This document shows positions 11,504 to 21,403 of a DNA stretch of 64,000 bases, one piece after another. Below the pieces are notes generated by a model. That model was not told where the DNA came from. It was given only the letters and a program-made list of their open reading frames with translations, and ran no database searches. Both the position numbers and the translations under genes were made by a program. Origin of the DNA: Ophiocordyceps camponoti-saundersi (nom. inval.) (Eukaryota > Ascomycota > Sordariomycetes > Hypocreales > Ophiocordycipitaceae); NCBI GenBank assembly GCA_003339415.1, contig PDHQ01000006.1, positions 303,668-367,667 of the forward strand, written 5' to 3'. Position 1 is the stretch's first letter. Each line of letters begins with the position of its first letter.

Positions 11504-13386
11504 ATGAAAGATCAAGGGATGAAGAACAACAACAAGTCGGCCATCGTCGTCGGTAAGCCCGAGCCCCCCCCCCGTCCCCTCTGTGGATGATTCAATGACC
11601 GGATCAAAACCGCTTAAAGAGCCCAGGCGCTGGAGTCGGTGGCGTGTCGATAGCAGCTCGTCTGGCAAAGGCCGGCTTCGACGTGACGGTGGTCGAGAAG
11701 AATGACTTTACGGGGGGACGATGCTCTCTCCTCCATCACGAAGGCTACGTATGTACGCGTCTCTGCGCGTCTCTCCGTCTCTCTCTCTCTCTCTGTGTCT
11801 CTTCCGTCTCTGTCTCTGTTTCTTCCGTCTCTCTCTCTAAGCAGCAACAACGACAACAGCGATTCGATCAAGGCCCTTCCTTACTCCTAATGCCACGATT
11901 CTTCCACGACGCCTTCGCAGACCTCGATACCTCCCTCGAAGCAGAAGGCATCCAGCTACTAAAATGCGAGCCCAACTACCGCCTCTGGTTCAGCGACGGA
12001 GAAACTCTAGACCTCTCCACCCACCTCTCCAAGCTCAAGACGGAGATTGAGCGGTACGAAGGAGAAACAGGCTTCCATCGCTTCCTATCTTTCCTCCGCG
12101 AGGCGCATGCACACTACGAGTTGAGCATCCAGCTCGTGCTACGACGCAACTTTTCCTCCTTGCTGGCCATGGCTAGACCTCAGCTCGTGCGTCGATTGCT
12201 CGAGTTGCATCCGTTCGAGTCGCTCTATAGCAGGGCATGTCGATACTTTTACTCTGAGAGGTTGCGCCGTGCGTTTACCTTTGGGAGCATGTATATGGGC
12301 ATGTCGCCCTTTGACGCCCCTGCTACCTACTCGCTGCTGCAGTACGCCGAGTTGGCCGAGGGTATATGGTATCCTCGCGGCGGCTTCCATCGCGTGGTTG
12401 ACGCTCTGGTTGACGTCGGCCGTCGTCTCGGTGTTGAATATCGGCTGGCCAGTTCCGTGGCCCGGATCGAGGTTGACGACAAGACCGGCTCGGCATCCGG
12501 CGTCGTCCTCGCCTCCGGGGACAAGTTATCGGCCGACGTCGTCGTCATCAACGCCGACCTCGTCTATGCCGTCAATCATCTCCTACCGCCTTCTCCCCGC
12601 GGACCTCGTCTCGCCGCGCGTCCGGCCTCTTGTAGCGCCATCTCCTTTTACTGGGCCATGTCGCGCCTCGTGCTGGAGCTGGGGACTCACAACGTCTTTC
12701 TCGCCGACGACTATCGTCAGTCTTTCGACGAAATCTTTAAACGTCATTCCATGCCGCGACAGCCTTCCTTTTACGTCAACGTGCCGTCGCGAATCGATCG
12801 GTCTGCTGCTCCGCCCGGAACGGACGCCATCGTCGTCCTCGTCCCCGTAGGCCATCTTCTCCCCCCTGACGAGGAAGAAGGCAGAGACTGGGATTCCATC
12901 ATAGCCGAGGCGCGAGAAGCCGTCTTCGCCACCATCGAGGCACGCACGGGAGCCACGGATCTCCGGGATGCCATCGTAAAGGAGCTCGTCAACTCGCCGC
13001 ACACGTGGCAGCATCGCTTCAACCTTGACCGCGGAGCCATTCTCGGCTTGTCTCACAGCTTCTTCAACGTCATGAGCTTCCGTCCGCCTACCAAGTGTCC
13101 CGAAGTTGGGAACTGCTACTTTGTCGGCGCCAGCACCCATCCCGGCACCGGCGTCCCGGTTTGTCTCGCCGGTAGCAAGATCATCGCTGCTCAGATATTG
13201 AGCGACTTTGGAATCGAAGAGGCGGGAAACGTGTCTGAGACGAGGTCGACGGTCCGTAAGCCTATTGACAGGTTGGATCCGCCGTTGATGTCTCGTCTGC
13301 ACGTTGTCGTCTTTGGCTTGGGCTTGCTGTTCTTTTACTGGCTAGTAGTCTATATCAGACTGCCCAACGGCTACTTCAGCCGATAG
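11504..13386 (+). CDS. carB: Phytoene desaturase (carotenoid dehydrogenase)
   Basis: FAD-dependent membrane enzyme that introduces successive double bases' worth of unsaturation into phytoene, giving lycopene or 3,4-didehydrolycopene; CarB/AL-1 type. Exons 11504-11552, 11627-11748, 11860-13386 give 566 codons (565 residues; family about 570-600). Exon 1/2 junction rebuilds the dinucleotide-binding fold (GAGVGGVSIAARLAKAG, then VVEKNDFTGGRCS). Exon 3 starts RFDQGPSLLLMP. Near the C-terminus are the carotenoid desaturase signature (YFVGASTHPGTGVP) and a hydrophobic anchor (VVVFGLGLLFFYWLVVYI). Intron 2 (11749-11859) is 111 bp, CT-rich, divisible by three and stop-free, so its retention would insert 37 residues. 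Strong TATA box upstream. Head-to-tail with carRA, so the pair is probably co-regulated. Confidence 0.95.
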
Positions 13387-13477
13387 GGAGACAACAGGGG
13401 TGTCCAGAGTTAACAGAAGAGGATAAGAAGAATCTGAATATATCAAGTTCATTCATAGCATCATCGATGAGTGACCA

Positions 13478-14632
13478 TCACACGAATACCTTGCCCTTCC
13501 CCTTTTCCTTCTCCCAGTGCTTACGCCAGTATTCCTTGTTCTCCTCGTCTTGCGAGCAATACTTGTCGAGGTCCTTGGGCTTTTCCCTTCCAGGCATCCG
13601 AAGCCAGCATTCCCTGCCGTCCACTCCAAAGTAAGAGTCGTTCTCGACATTGTAAAACGTCTTATCGCTGAGAAAGCATCGTCCGTTGCTGTCGAGAAAG
13701 AGGGCTTCCACCGTTTGCTTCCCAGCATCAACTTTCCCGTCTCCTCTTTGACTAGCCATCTCTTGAACGTCGCATTTCGTTTCACTTTCAGGGCCACTGC
13801 TCTTCTTCTTCTTCTCCACGTCATCAGGTCCTTGTCCACGAGGTCCGACGTACTCGTCGAAGAAAACCTCGTTGAAATACGGACTCCCTCCGTCCATGAT
13901 GGGAGTCGTGATCTTACACCTTCTAGGAGACAGCTCTGCCTCACAAGTTCGATCACGCCAGTTGTCAAACTGATCGCAGTAAGTGCCGTTATTCCGAGAC
14001 TCGCATGGATTCAAAGTCCCCCCGCAAAAGTTGTCCACTCGAGGCCAGCTTCGACAGATGCCATCTATGGTGAGATATGCCGTCCAGACTTCGGCCCAGC
14101 ATCTATGAAGAGGCCGGCAGTAAAAGGTGCTCGAATCCGATATGGAGATGGTCGTCGATTCGCTTGATGAATGGGAATAACTCGCCGAGACGCTGACGCC
14201 ACCTGTGCCTCCGGTGTTGATGCCCCATTTCCCTAGGCTTGCGTCCGCCCCGAAGGTCCATCCCGCTGTGGTGCTGTCCATGGTGATCTTGGATTGCGTC
14301 CTCGTCAATGAGACTTCACCTTGTTTTTGGAAATTCGTCGCTCTTCGAACTACTTGGCTCCTGACCTCGATCGTCACATGGCCGAAGCTGTTGTTTCTGT
14401 TTGGTATCATCAACTCCATTTCTCTGAACGTGATTCTAGGACCGCAGAGCCATAGGCGTGCGCATGTTGGCTCCGTCCACACGTGCTTCTTAAAGGGGGG
14501 ATTCTTCAGGTCGAACTGGATATTCTTTTGCAACCGACGGATCTCGTCTTTTTTCCTGCTTTCATTCTGGTGTGTCTGACAGAAGGTGACTGCAGCGAAG
14601 ATGGAGGGAATCAGACCAAGTTTCATTCTCAT
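13478..14632 (-). CDS. Secreted protein with Ser/Thr/Gly-rich beta-hairpin-like segment, function unknown
   Basis: Uninterrupted 384-residue frame. The N-terminus is a probable signal peptide (MKLGLIPSIFAAVTF, start at Met1 or Met3). About fifteen cysteines and NGT/NES sequons support secretion. Residues ~106-170 alternate small polar and hydrophobic residues around a Gly-rich turn (GADASLGKWGINTGGTGG, then VSVSASYSHSSSESTTISIS). This resembles the amphipathic insertion hairpin of aerolysin/ETX-MTX2-type pore-forming folds, but I recognise no diagnostic motif, so that is only an analogy. It is followed by CRPLHRCWAEVWTAYLTIDG and a Cys-rich stretch. The C-terminal ~110 residues are charged and Lys-rich. 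It converges on carB with only 91 bp between, but nothing ties it to carotenoids. I do not recognise a named family. Confidence 0.7.
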   Translation of the reverse strand: MRMKLGLIPSIFAAVTFCQTHQNESRKKDEIRRLQKNIQFDLKNPPFKKHVWTEPTCARLWLCGPRITFREMELMIPNRNNSFGHVTIEVRSQVVRRATNFQKQGEVSLTRTQSKITMDSTTAGWTFGADASLGKWGINTGGTGGVSVSASYSHSSSESTTISISDSSTFYCRPLHRCWAEVWTAYLTIDGICRSWPRVDNFCGGTLNPCESRNNGTYCDQFDNWRDRTCEAELSPRRCKITTPIMDGGSPYFNEVFFDEYVGPRGQGPDDVEKKKKSSGPESETKCDVQEMASQRGDGKVDAGKQTVEALFLDSNGRCFLSDKTFYNVENDSYFGVDGRECWLRMPGREKPKDLDKYCSQDEENKEYWRKHWEKEKGKGKVFV

Positions 14633-16125
14633 CCGAACGACGAGTTTTCAAGTCGTATTTGTGATAGATAGTTGATGTCTCAGTCCTGGATACGAAGCAC
14701 AAGGTGGACAGAACGCTCTTTGATCAAGGTTCTTCGTCACCTCTTTTTACCTCATCCAGTTTCCCCGGTTGCAGCCGAGCCCAGGAAGATTGAGACAGAC
14801 ACAGGACGGAGTCATCTCCGGCATCTTCCTGTCATGCACACAAGACCCGGTATAAGCAGAGATGACGATGGAAACGCCATGACTGCCTCGCCGAACCGGC
14901 TTTGATAGCATAACGAACGGATCGCGAGGACACATCGTATGACCGATTGCTGTAAGTGATGTGAGAAACCGGGCCAAGTTAAAGCAGATTAAAGGAGAAT
15001 ACGGGGCCGGCCTTGGAGTCCACTATCGTAGTATTAATAGCAGAAGGTTTCTACACGTGGCGCTGGATGTGATCTGGCAGCCTGGACCTACATCATTGTC
15101 GGCCGAGTAAACGGGTTTGCCGAGACGATGATCAAGGTTTCCATGCCTTACTGGTGGGTGGTAGAGTTGCCAAGACCGGGAGTAGAAGCACGGAGAGTGG
15201 TTCGAGTGGAAACAGGGAGACGTGAAACAATCAATCCCTTGGGGAAAAGCGGAGAGGCTCAACCAAGAGAGTGTTTCTCTGCTTGAAGTGGTTTCTGAAT
15301 ATAGTCGAGTATTTTAGGAAGACGTGGTAAGTTGAACTGGAGTTGATGATCACGATGCCAGGGACATGAGGAAGCACATGGTCTGGTAGAGATGTAGAAC
15401 CAACTCATCCATAAACCTCTTCGTCTTGCCACGTCGTGCTGAAATGCCACGAGAGTTTGGTGCACTATTCAACGTTACTCTATACGGCTCATCCCGTTCC
15501 TCTGCATGTAAACAGTCACATACATGATATATGATATATGACATACGCAGAGCGAGATTACAGACGCCTTTGTGCTATCCAGCATTTCTCAACACCATAA
15601 ATAGAATCACCAAAGTTGATTCATCGAGTTGACTGGCCTCGGAAATCCCCCACGGCAAAATGAGTCAAAGCCAGCGCAGTCAATGCTACCATTGTCTTCT
15701 TTACACGTCTCTTGCTCCCTCGTAACGCAGCATCAGCTCGTAATCGCCCCATGTTGATAAGAAATATTGGTTCGATTCATGCACATCTGAACAGTCAAGT
15801 CGAATGGGTCAGGAAAATGATCAAGGCTTCAGCAGCGTCGTTGTAGTAGAAGGCTATGTTTGGCAACCCCTTCGTATGAGCTCTCGTATAATCGCGTTTG
15901 AAGCGATTTATCCCGTTCAAGCGGCTATTTTTTGAAACCATCAGCATCATTTTCGATCTCTGTTTTCCACACTCGGTGAGAACTCGCTATGTTTTACGAG
16001 AATATATAAAGAGCGGCAAACTCCTATACAGGACAAGACTCAACCAGCACTCTCCGCCTACACTTCAATCTCAGCAACAAAAACACAACTTCTCCATTCC
16101 AAAACCAACTTCCCCTTCAATCAAC
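14633..16125. other. Intergenic, 1.5 kb
   Basis: Upstream of the secreted 384-residue gene and of the first Arg/Glu-rich secreted gene. AT-richer than neighbours, with a short ATGATATATGATATATGA repeat near 15525-15542. No gene seen. Confidence 0.5.
16003..16010 (+). promoter_or_regulatory. TATA box of Arg/Glu-rich secreted gene 1
   Basis: TATATAAA, 116 bp upstream of the ATG at 16126; the leader between is C/A-rich, ending with AATCAACATG, a good fungal start context. Confidence 0.6.
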
Positions 16126-16545
16126 ATGAAATCCTCAGCAGCCATCGTCCTCGTCCTCGCCGGCCTCACCACGGCGATTCCAAACCCGCCTCCCACCGGA
16201 CAACTATCCCGACGAGGACTCCCCGGTTCGGCCGGAGGGCAGTCCAACGCAGCAGCCGAAGTCCAGCGCCAGGCCGAACGACTCCGCAAGGAAGCATCAC
16301 TGCGCAGAGAGGCAGAGGCTCGAAGGGAAAGAGGCCGCCAGCTGGAGGCGGAGAAGCGTGCTCGGCAGGAGGCGGAGCAGCGCGCCCGTCAGGAGGCGGA
16401 GAGGCGTCAGGCTCAGAAGGCGAGAGAACTCGAGGAGCTTCGTCAGATGGCTTATAAAGATAGGGAGATTCGGAGAGAGGCTGAGATACGCATTCAAAAG
16501 GCGCGTGAGCTGGCGGCGGAGAGAGCCGCTGGTCGACGATCTTAG
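16126..16545 (+). CDS. Small secreted Arg/Glu/Ala-rich protein, tandem paralogue 1
   Basis: 139 residues, single exon. Residues 1-18 form a signal peptide (MKSSSAAIVLVLAGLTTA). A Pro-rich stub ending GQLSRR resembles a Kex2 site. From about residue 46 to the end the chain is almost only Arg, Glu, Ala, Gln, Lys and Leu with no Pro or Gly until the last few residues, which predicts one long charged helix (single-alpha-helix or coiled coil). Internal repeats of the kind RARQEAEQ are visible. No cysteine. Two further genes at 17377 and 18478 share the same start (MKSSSA..LLAGL), the same SP/SR-R junction and the same type of body, so this is a tandem family. Function unknown; length and secretion suit an effector-like or cell-surface role, which is inference. 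Confidence 0.8.
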   Translation: MKSSAAIVLVLAGLTTAIPNPPPTGQLSRRGLPGSAGGQSNAAAEVQRQAERLRKEASLRREAEARRERGRQLEAEKRARQEAEQRARQEAERRQAQKARELEELRQMAYKDREIRREAEIRIQKARELAAERAAGRRS

Positions 16546-17376
16546 AGACAGTTTTTTTTTTGCCCACTAAGTAGCAAACATCTCGGTAGATGTGTTGCTT
16601 TGTCCTCGAGTGTATTTCAGTTACAGGGGATAGATAGGTAGGTATGTAGTTATCAGGGAGGGGGTTTAGGGGGGGTTATGCAGAGCCTAGAGGATCATCC
16701 CCATCACCCCCTCCCCCCCCCCTCCCCCCTCAGGGATCTTCGTCCTTGCAACCCTTTAGCTACAAGATTCTTATGTGGAAATAGGGGGGTTATAAGAACA
16801 AGGTCACGGTCAGAAGGGACAACTCGAGCCCGAATTTTCCCGAGACGCATCCGTGTACTCGTTAGAATAACCTTGCCAAGGTTCTCTGAGCAACTATGGG
16901 CGAAAGCCTTCAGAAACCAGGCAGGTAGGGACTGAAAGTGTTGTCATACCAGTCTGTATAATTGGAATCAAAGGTCGTCAATTCACTCAAAAAGCCTCAG
17001 AAAACAGACACGTTGAATCGTCAAGTATGTAAATATATCATGCTGACTTGTAAAGCAGAGGATATTACTGTCTATTCATACGGGGTCAGCCTCGTTGCTG
17101 TGAATGGCCGTGCTATATTTATTACCTTCGTATAACTTCCTCGTAATGCATTTGAGTTGGTTTATCAAGGTCGTCCTTTCATCGGGAAACGACCTTAATG
17201 TCATTTCCCTCGACTCGGTAAATATTGCAAGCAGGATATCATGGAGATGATATGCACATAGACATGAGTATATAAGAGCAGCAAGATCCCGTTCGAGAAC
17301 CTCTGTCTGCACGCTGAAAACACTCACCTACCTATTTCTTCAACCTCACTTCCAACTTGTCGCAAAAGAAAACAAG
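16546..17376. other. Intergenic between secreted paralogues 1 and 2
   Basis: 831 bp. Contains a GGTA-type repeat near 16628-16650, a C-homopolymer stretch near 16708-16730 and the promoter of paralogue 2. No gene seen. Confidence 0.5.
17269..17276 (+). promoter_or_regulatory. TATA box of Arg/Glu-rich secreted gene 2
   Basis: TATATAAG, 108 bp upstream of the ATG at 17377, almost the same spacing as in paralogue 1. Confidence 0.6.
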
Positions 17377-17718
17377 ATGAAGAGCTCATCAGCCATCGTC
17401 GTCCTCCTCGCCGGACTGGCCGCGGCAATTCCTCATCCAGTCCCCAACGAAGGCCAACTTTCCCCACGAAGTTTCCGCAGCCACTCGTCCTTATCCGGCA
17501 CATCGTCCAACGACTCACTGCGCAGAGAGGAAGAGGCGCGCAGGGAAGTCGCCCGTCAGGAGCAGGAAAGGAAGCGTCGCGAGGAGGAACAGAAGCGTCG
17601 CGAGGAGGAAGAAAAGAAGCGTCGCGAGGAAGATAGACAGCGTGAACTTCGACGACTCGAGGAAATGGCCCACCGAGATAAGGCATTGCAAAAGGAGGCC
17701 AAGGCGCGTTTTGGATAG
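17377..17718 (+). CDS. Small secreted Arg/Glu-rich protein, tandem paralogue 2
   Basis: 113 residues, single exon. Signal peptide MKSSSAIVVLLAGLAAA, then a Pro-containing linker, QLSPRSF, a Ser-rich spacer and a body of Arg/Glu/Lys blocks. The body contains near-perfect DNA repeats coding KRREEE-type units at about 17570-17635. The last part (LRRLEEMAHRDKALQKEAK) aligns with LEELRQMAYKDREIRREAE of paralogue 1, so the two share an ancestral C-terminal segment as well as the leader. No cysteine. Same strand and promoter layout as paralogue 1. Function unknown. Confidence 0.8.
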   Translation: MKSSSAIVVLLAGLAAAIPHPVPNEGQLSPRSFRSHSSLSGTSSNDSLRREEEARREVARQEQERKRREEEQKRREEEEKKRREEDRQRELRRLEEMAHRDKALQKEAKARFG

Positions 17719-18477
17719 TTTCGTCGAGACACTGCGGTTCGTGAACGGATCTTGGAGAGATGGTTATCTGGGAGGAGCATCAAGCTCGGCTGATTGTATC
17801 CGTCTCGACCTGTTGTGGAGGGGGCTCAGGGGCTAGGAGCAGGCGGGAGAGTTACACAGGGAGTCATCCTGTCATCTTCCTTGGTGGTTCTTCTTCCTGT
17901 ATGTAGCCCCGGAGATTACATTCTTTACCTAGAAGATGGGAGTAAAATGGAAACACTCGTTTCTCAGTCTCTTGGTAGAATCATCGTTGGTTTAACTCAC
18001 TACGGATCTGTAGCCCTGGATAGGTAGGTAGGGTGCGTAGCAGGTTCTGAAGTCGGTCGATTACCACCCCTGTCCTGCTCGCCTTCAACCAGTCTACCTT
18101 GAAGGGGAATATTGCCATTCCCGCCGCCCCGAAATCACGAGAGCTAGTTACCGTATGCGGTTCAGTTCCATAATTCTATTCCAGGAGTGTACTTTGATTA
18201 GCTAGAACGACTTTATTATGTTAGACATCCTAGCTATCTATGTAGGGATAGTCCTTGTAGGCGTAGGAATTGTAGGAAATAGGCTCTGTCAGGATGGAAT
18301 ACAAGCTGATCTATCCCTGTCTTTCTGTCAGGCGGACGCACAGACTTTTCGAATATCATGATTCATTCGGCAGCGTTGGGCAGCGTCATCTTGACGTATA
18401 GAAGCCCATAGAAGGCCGGTGGGCTGATGTAATTCAATCAGCACACATAGCTTTATCCCAGGTCCGAAAACACCAAC
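17719..18477. other. Intergenic between secreted paralogues 2 and 3
   Basis: 759 bp with a GGTA repeat near 18021-18031. Unlike the other two paralogues, no TATATAA element stands about 110 bp before the ATG; the nearest AT-rich element is GTATAGAAG near 18396. Confidence 0.5.
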
Positions 18478-18813
18478 ATGAAAAGCTCATCAGCCCTTCT
18501 CGTCCTCCTCGCCGGACTGGCGGCCGCAAGTCCGAATCCACTCCCACCTCCCAACGAACATCATCAGCTTTCCCCACGAAGACTGCCCGTTTCGTCTGGA
18601 AGTGGCTCATCCAACGCCGGTGAGAGACAAGACCAGGCACGGAGGGAGAGAGAGCGGGAGGAAGAAGAGCGGGAGGAAGAAGAGCGGGAGGAAGAAGAGC
18701 GGGGTGCTCGTCGGGAGAATGAGGAGGAAGAGCGACGTGAGAGAGAGAGGAACGAACGACATGAGGACGTGGCCTACGAGGATGAAGATCGACGTACGTC
18801 AAGAGGTCTTTGA
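18478..18813 (+). CDS. Small secreted Arg/Glu-rich protein, tandem paralogue 3
   Basis: 111 residues, single exon. Signal peptide MKSSSALLVLLAGLAAA, Pro-rich linker, HQLSPRR dibasic junction, Ser/Gly spacer, then an Arg/Glu body of EREEEE-type units encoded by three copies of a 15-bp repeat (18652-18696). The C-terminus is more acidic (HEDVAYEDEDRR) and the conserved C-terminal helix of paralogues 1 and 2 survives only as EDVAYEDEDR. The leader is clearly homologous to the other two. The changed C-terminus and weaker promoter suggest divergence or incipient decay, but the frame is intact. Confidence 0.72.
   Translation: MKSSSALLVLLAGLAAASPNPLPPPNEHHQLSPRRLPVSSGSGSSNAGERQDQARREREREEEEREEEEREEEERGARRENEEEERRERERNERHEDVAYEDEDRRTSRGL
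18652..18696 (+). repeat. 15-bp coding tandem repeat, three copies
   Basis: Unit GAGCGGGAGGAAGAA repeated three times and followed by a partial unit, coding EREEE in secreted paralogue 3. Confidence 0.85.
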
Positions 18814-19297
18814 ACGTTTCCGGCGGTCTTTTCACTGCGTATTGAGGACGGGCTTTTACCGTCCTTGGCAGGGAGATGAGCATTCGTCTTACTCATATGC
18901 ATCCTCTGTATCTCTAGTCATATGAATATCAACCTATCTAATAATCAACCCTACCTTTCATGGAACTTGAGATGATATTCCTCTGATCAGGGACTCATAA
19001 GTTATAGACGGTGCCACCCTCGCGGACTTCCATCTGTAGCATGTTGTTGACCGCTGCTATGGCCTAGCCTAAGCTGTCTCCCCCGAGCCCTCCCTCGGAA
19101 CCTCTTCCGAGCCCGCAACTCCGTCCAATGCCACCGTCACCGCCATCGATCAACGGAGATGTAAAACGTAGAAGCGGGGAGTTTCGGATCCGGGCGAAAT
19201 TCGGGTAACAGCTGCATGATGACGAGGACGACATCATCGACCTCACCCGATCCCAATCGCCAGCTGCTCTCACCACCAATCCAGCAACTCGTCATCC
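18814..19297. other. Intergenic upstream of NAD(P)HX epimerase
   Basis: 484 bp; nothing beyond an expected promoter region. Confidence 0.45.
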
Positions 19298-20420
19298 ATG
19301 GCTTCCGGTCTCAGAGTAAGTCTCTCCTCCTCGCCAGCGGATGAAGCTCATTCGAACTCATTTGGCGAGCACTAGACGCTTGGCGCCAAGGCCGCCGCCG
19401 CGCTCGACCATGACCTCATGACGGCCTGCGGCTATTCCATCGACCAGCTGATGGAGCTCGCCGGTCTCTCCGTCTCCCAGGCTGGTGAGAAGCTCCATCG
19501 TGAGAAGGTGATGAAATTCGCTGTTGTGAGGTCTTACGTCATCTAGTATATCGTCTTCATCCTCCCAACAAGGGACGTCGCGTCCTCGTAGTTTGCGGCC
19601 CTGGAAACAACGGCACGTCTTCGGTTCTGTACCTGTTTATGATGGCTGTCACGAGCTGACCTGCTCTGTAGGCGGTGATGGCCTCGTTGCTGCGCGCCAC
19701 TTATTCTTCTATGGCTATGAGCCGACTGTCTTTTACCCCAAGAGGAGCAAAGGGGATCTTTTCCCGGTGAGAACCTTGTCTCATTTCGCGTTGAACTCTT
19801 CTTTCTCGAGACCTGCCAGTTGCCACATGTTGTTCCACATGAATCAGCTAAGACTCCATCTCAGCGCCTTGCCAAGCAACTCGAGCTTCTCCAGGTGCCC
19901 TTCGTCGACGACTTTGAGTCAGCCATGTCTTCGACAGATCAAGTCGTGGATGCCATTTTTGGTCCGCTACAACCTTGTCGTCGTCGTTCCCTCAAAGTCT
20001 CTCTCTCGTCTCTGACATGCTACGGCCAGGCTTCAGCTTCTCGGGTGAGGTGCGGGAGCCGTTCCCCAACGTCATTCGCGCGCTGGAGCGATCCAAGCTG
20101 CCAATCACTTCGGTCGATGCTCCCTCGTCGTGGGACATTGAAAAGGGTCCGCCGAGCTCTGGCCTGGGCAGCTCTTTCATGCCTACCGCTCTCGTCAGTC
20201 TGACTGCGCCGAAACCGTTGGTAAAGCATTTCCGGGGACGTCACTTTATCGGAGGCCGGTATGCACTTTTGGTCAAGTACGGGACTTCGCTATGTAGGTA
20301 TTGACTGTCCTCTTCAGCTTCGTTCCGCCATCGATTGCCAGCAAATATGAGTTCGACCTGCCCAGGTATGAGGGCATCGACCAGATCGTCGAGGTGTCCA
20401 CGGCCGGCGGCAAGATCTAA
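19298..20420 (+). CDS. NAD(P)H-hydrate epimerase (YjeF_N / AIBP type)
   Basis: Repairs damaged NAD(P)H by interconverting R and S hydrates; acts with the ATP/ADP-dependent dehydratase, not in this window. Seven short exons: 19298-19315, 19376-19484, 19547-19612, 19672-19766, 19865-19961, 20030-20258, 20318-20420, together exactly 239 codons (238 residues, normal). Motifs: [40 protein letters not shown] (the dinucleotide loop), [17 protein letters not shown] (catalytic Asp region), [38 protein letters not shown]. Intron 3 (19613-19671) begins GC: the GNNGGDG loop can only be restored with a GC-AG intron. Intron 5 has an unusual donor GTCCGC. No mitochondrial presequence is visible, so probably cytosolic. 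Confidence 0.92.
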
Positions 20421-21129
20421 GTTGCGTTTTCACATCAGGAGACAGCCGCCCCTGAGGCTGTTGGGACAGGCCGGACTGGGACAGAAGCTGTCACGCATGG
20501 CCAAAACAGCAGCGGCAATGCCGCCTGGGCACACGACCAACGGGGGTCGGAATTCGTGGCAGAAAGCAACATAGACGAGATATGTCTTGCCGCAGACTCG
20601 ACAATTAGACACGTACTCTGTACACATTTATTTATCATTGATGAGAAAGCAAGAGAAGTTCGCACGATGAAGACAGAAAATTTGAACAAGCGACGACTTA
20701 TAATTACCTATGAAGACGACGACGACGATGGCTTACCTAGGTATTCACATGTGCCTTTCCGCCCCCCCCTACTGGGAGAAACTCGCCACCTTAGATGCCG
20801 ATAGTCAATTGCCAGTCGCCAAGATCGAACATTAACCATGGACTTGGGCTGAGCGTCTTACTGACGCGAATGGGCAATTTACATATGCGTGGGAAGAAGG
20901 AAAAGTGGCTGTGCCTTGCAGAAAGACGGACGGCCGTTCCGGAGCAAACGCTCCCCGAGGAATATGATTGGCCCTTTGGGGAAGTCTGACGTCTGACAGG
21001 GTGGCGGTGTAAGTATCTGTTCTGTCTGGGAAGGGGGGTGGTTCATGAGCCCAGGGGGGGGGGGGGGGGATCCAAGTATGACGGGGCCTTGGACCTTTCT
21101 TCGGGAGACGTTATTTGCCACTCGTCAGG

Positions 21130-21164
<35 letters not shown>

Positions 21165-21403
21165 GAACTGCCGACGGGAAAAATTCAACCTAAAGGGAGT
21201 AGGGAGAAAAGGATGGCTTATGTGTCGTGTGGCTGAGTCGCGTTTATTATTCCCTGGAGGAGATGCTCCGGCGGCTTATGAGGCAGGTTGTAGGGGCAAG
21301 GGTGTGTTAAGCCACGTACGTAGAAGAGCCATCGTACGGCTTATGTATGTGCAGCTCTTTTTTTCCCTTCCTTTCTTGTCATATCCAGGTGGCGAAATTC
21401 TCA
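20421..21403. other. Intergenic, 1 kb, with homopolymer and microsatellite
   Basis: Contains a G-homopolymer at about 21053-21069 and a (GA)n run at about 21134-21161. No gene seen. Confidence 0.55.
21134..21161. repeat. (GA)n microsatellite
   Basis: About 28 bp of uninterrupted GA dinucleotides. Confidence 0.88.
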
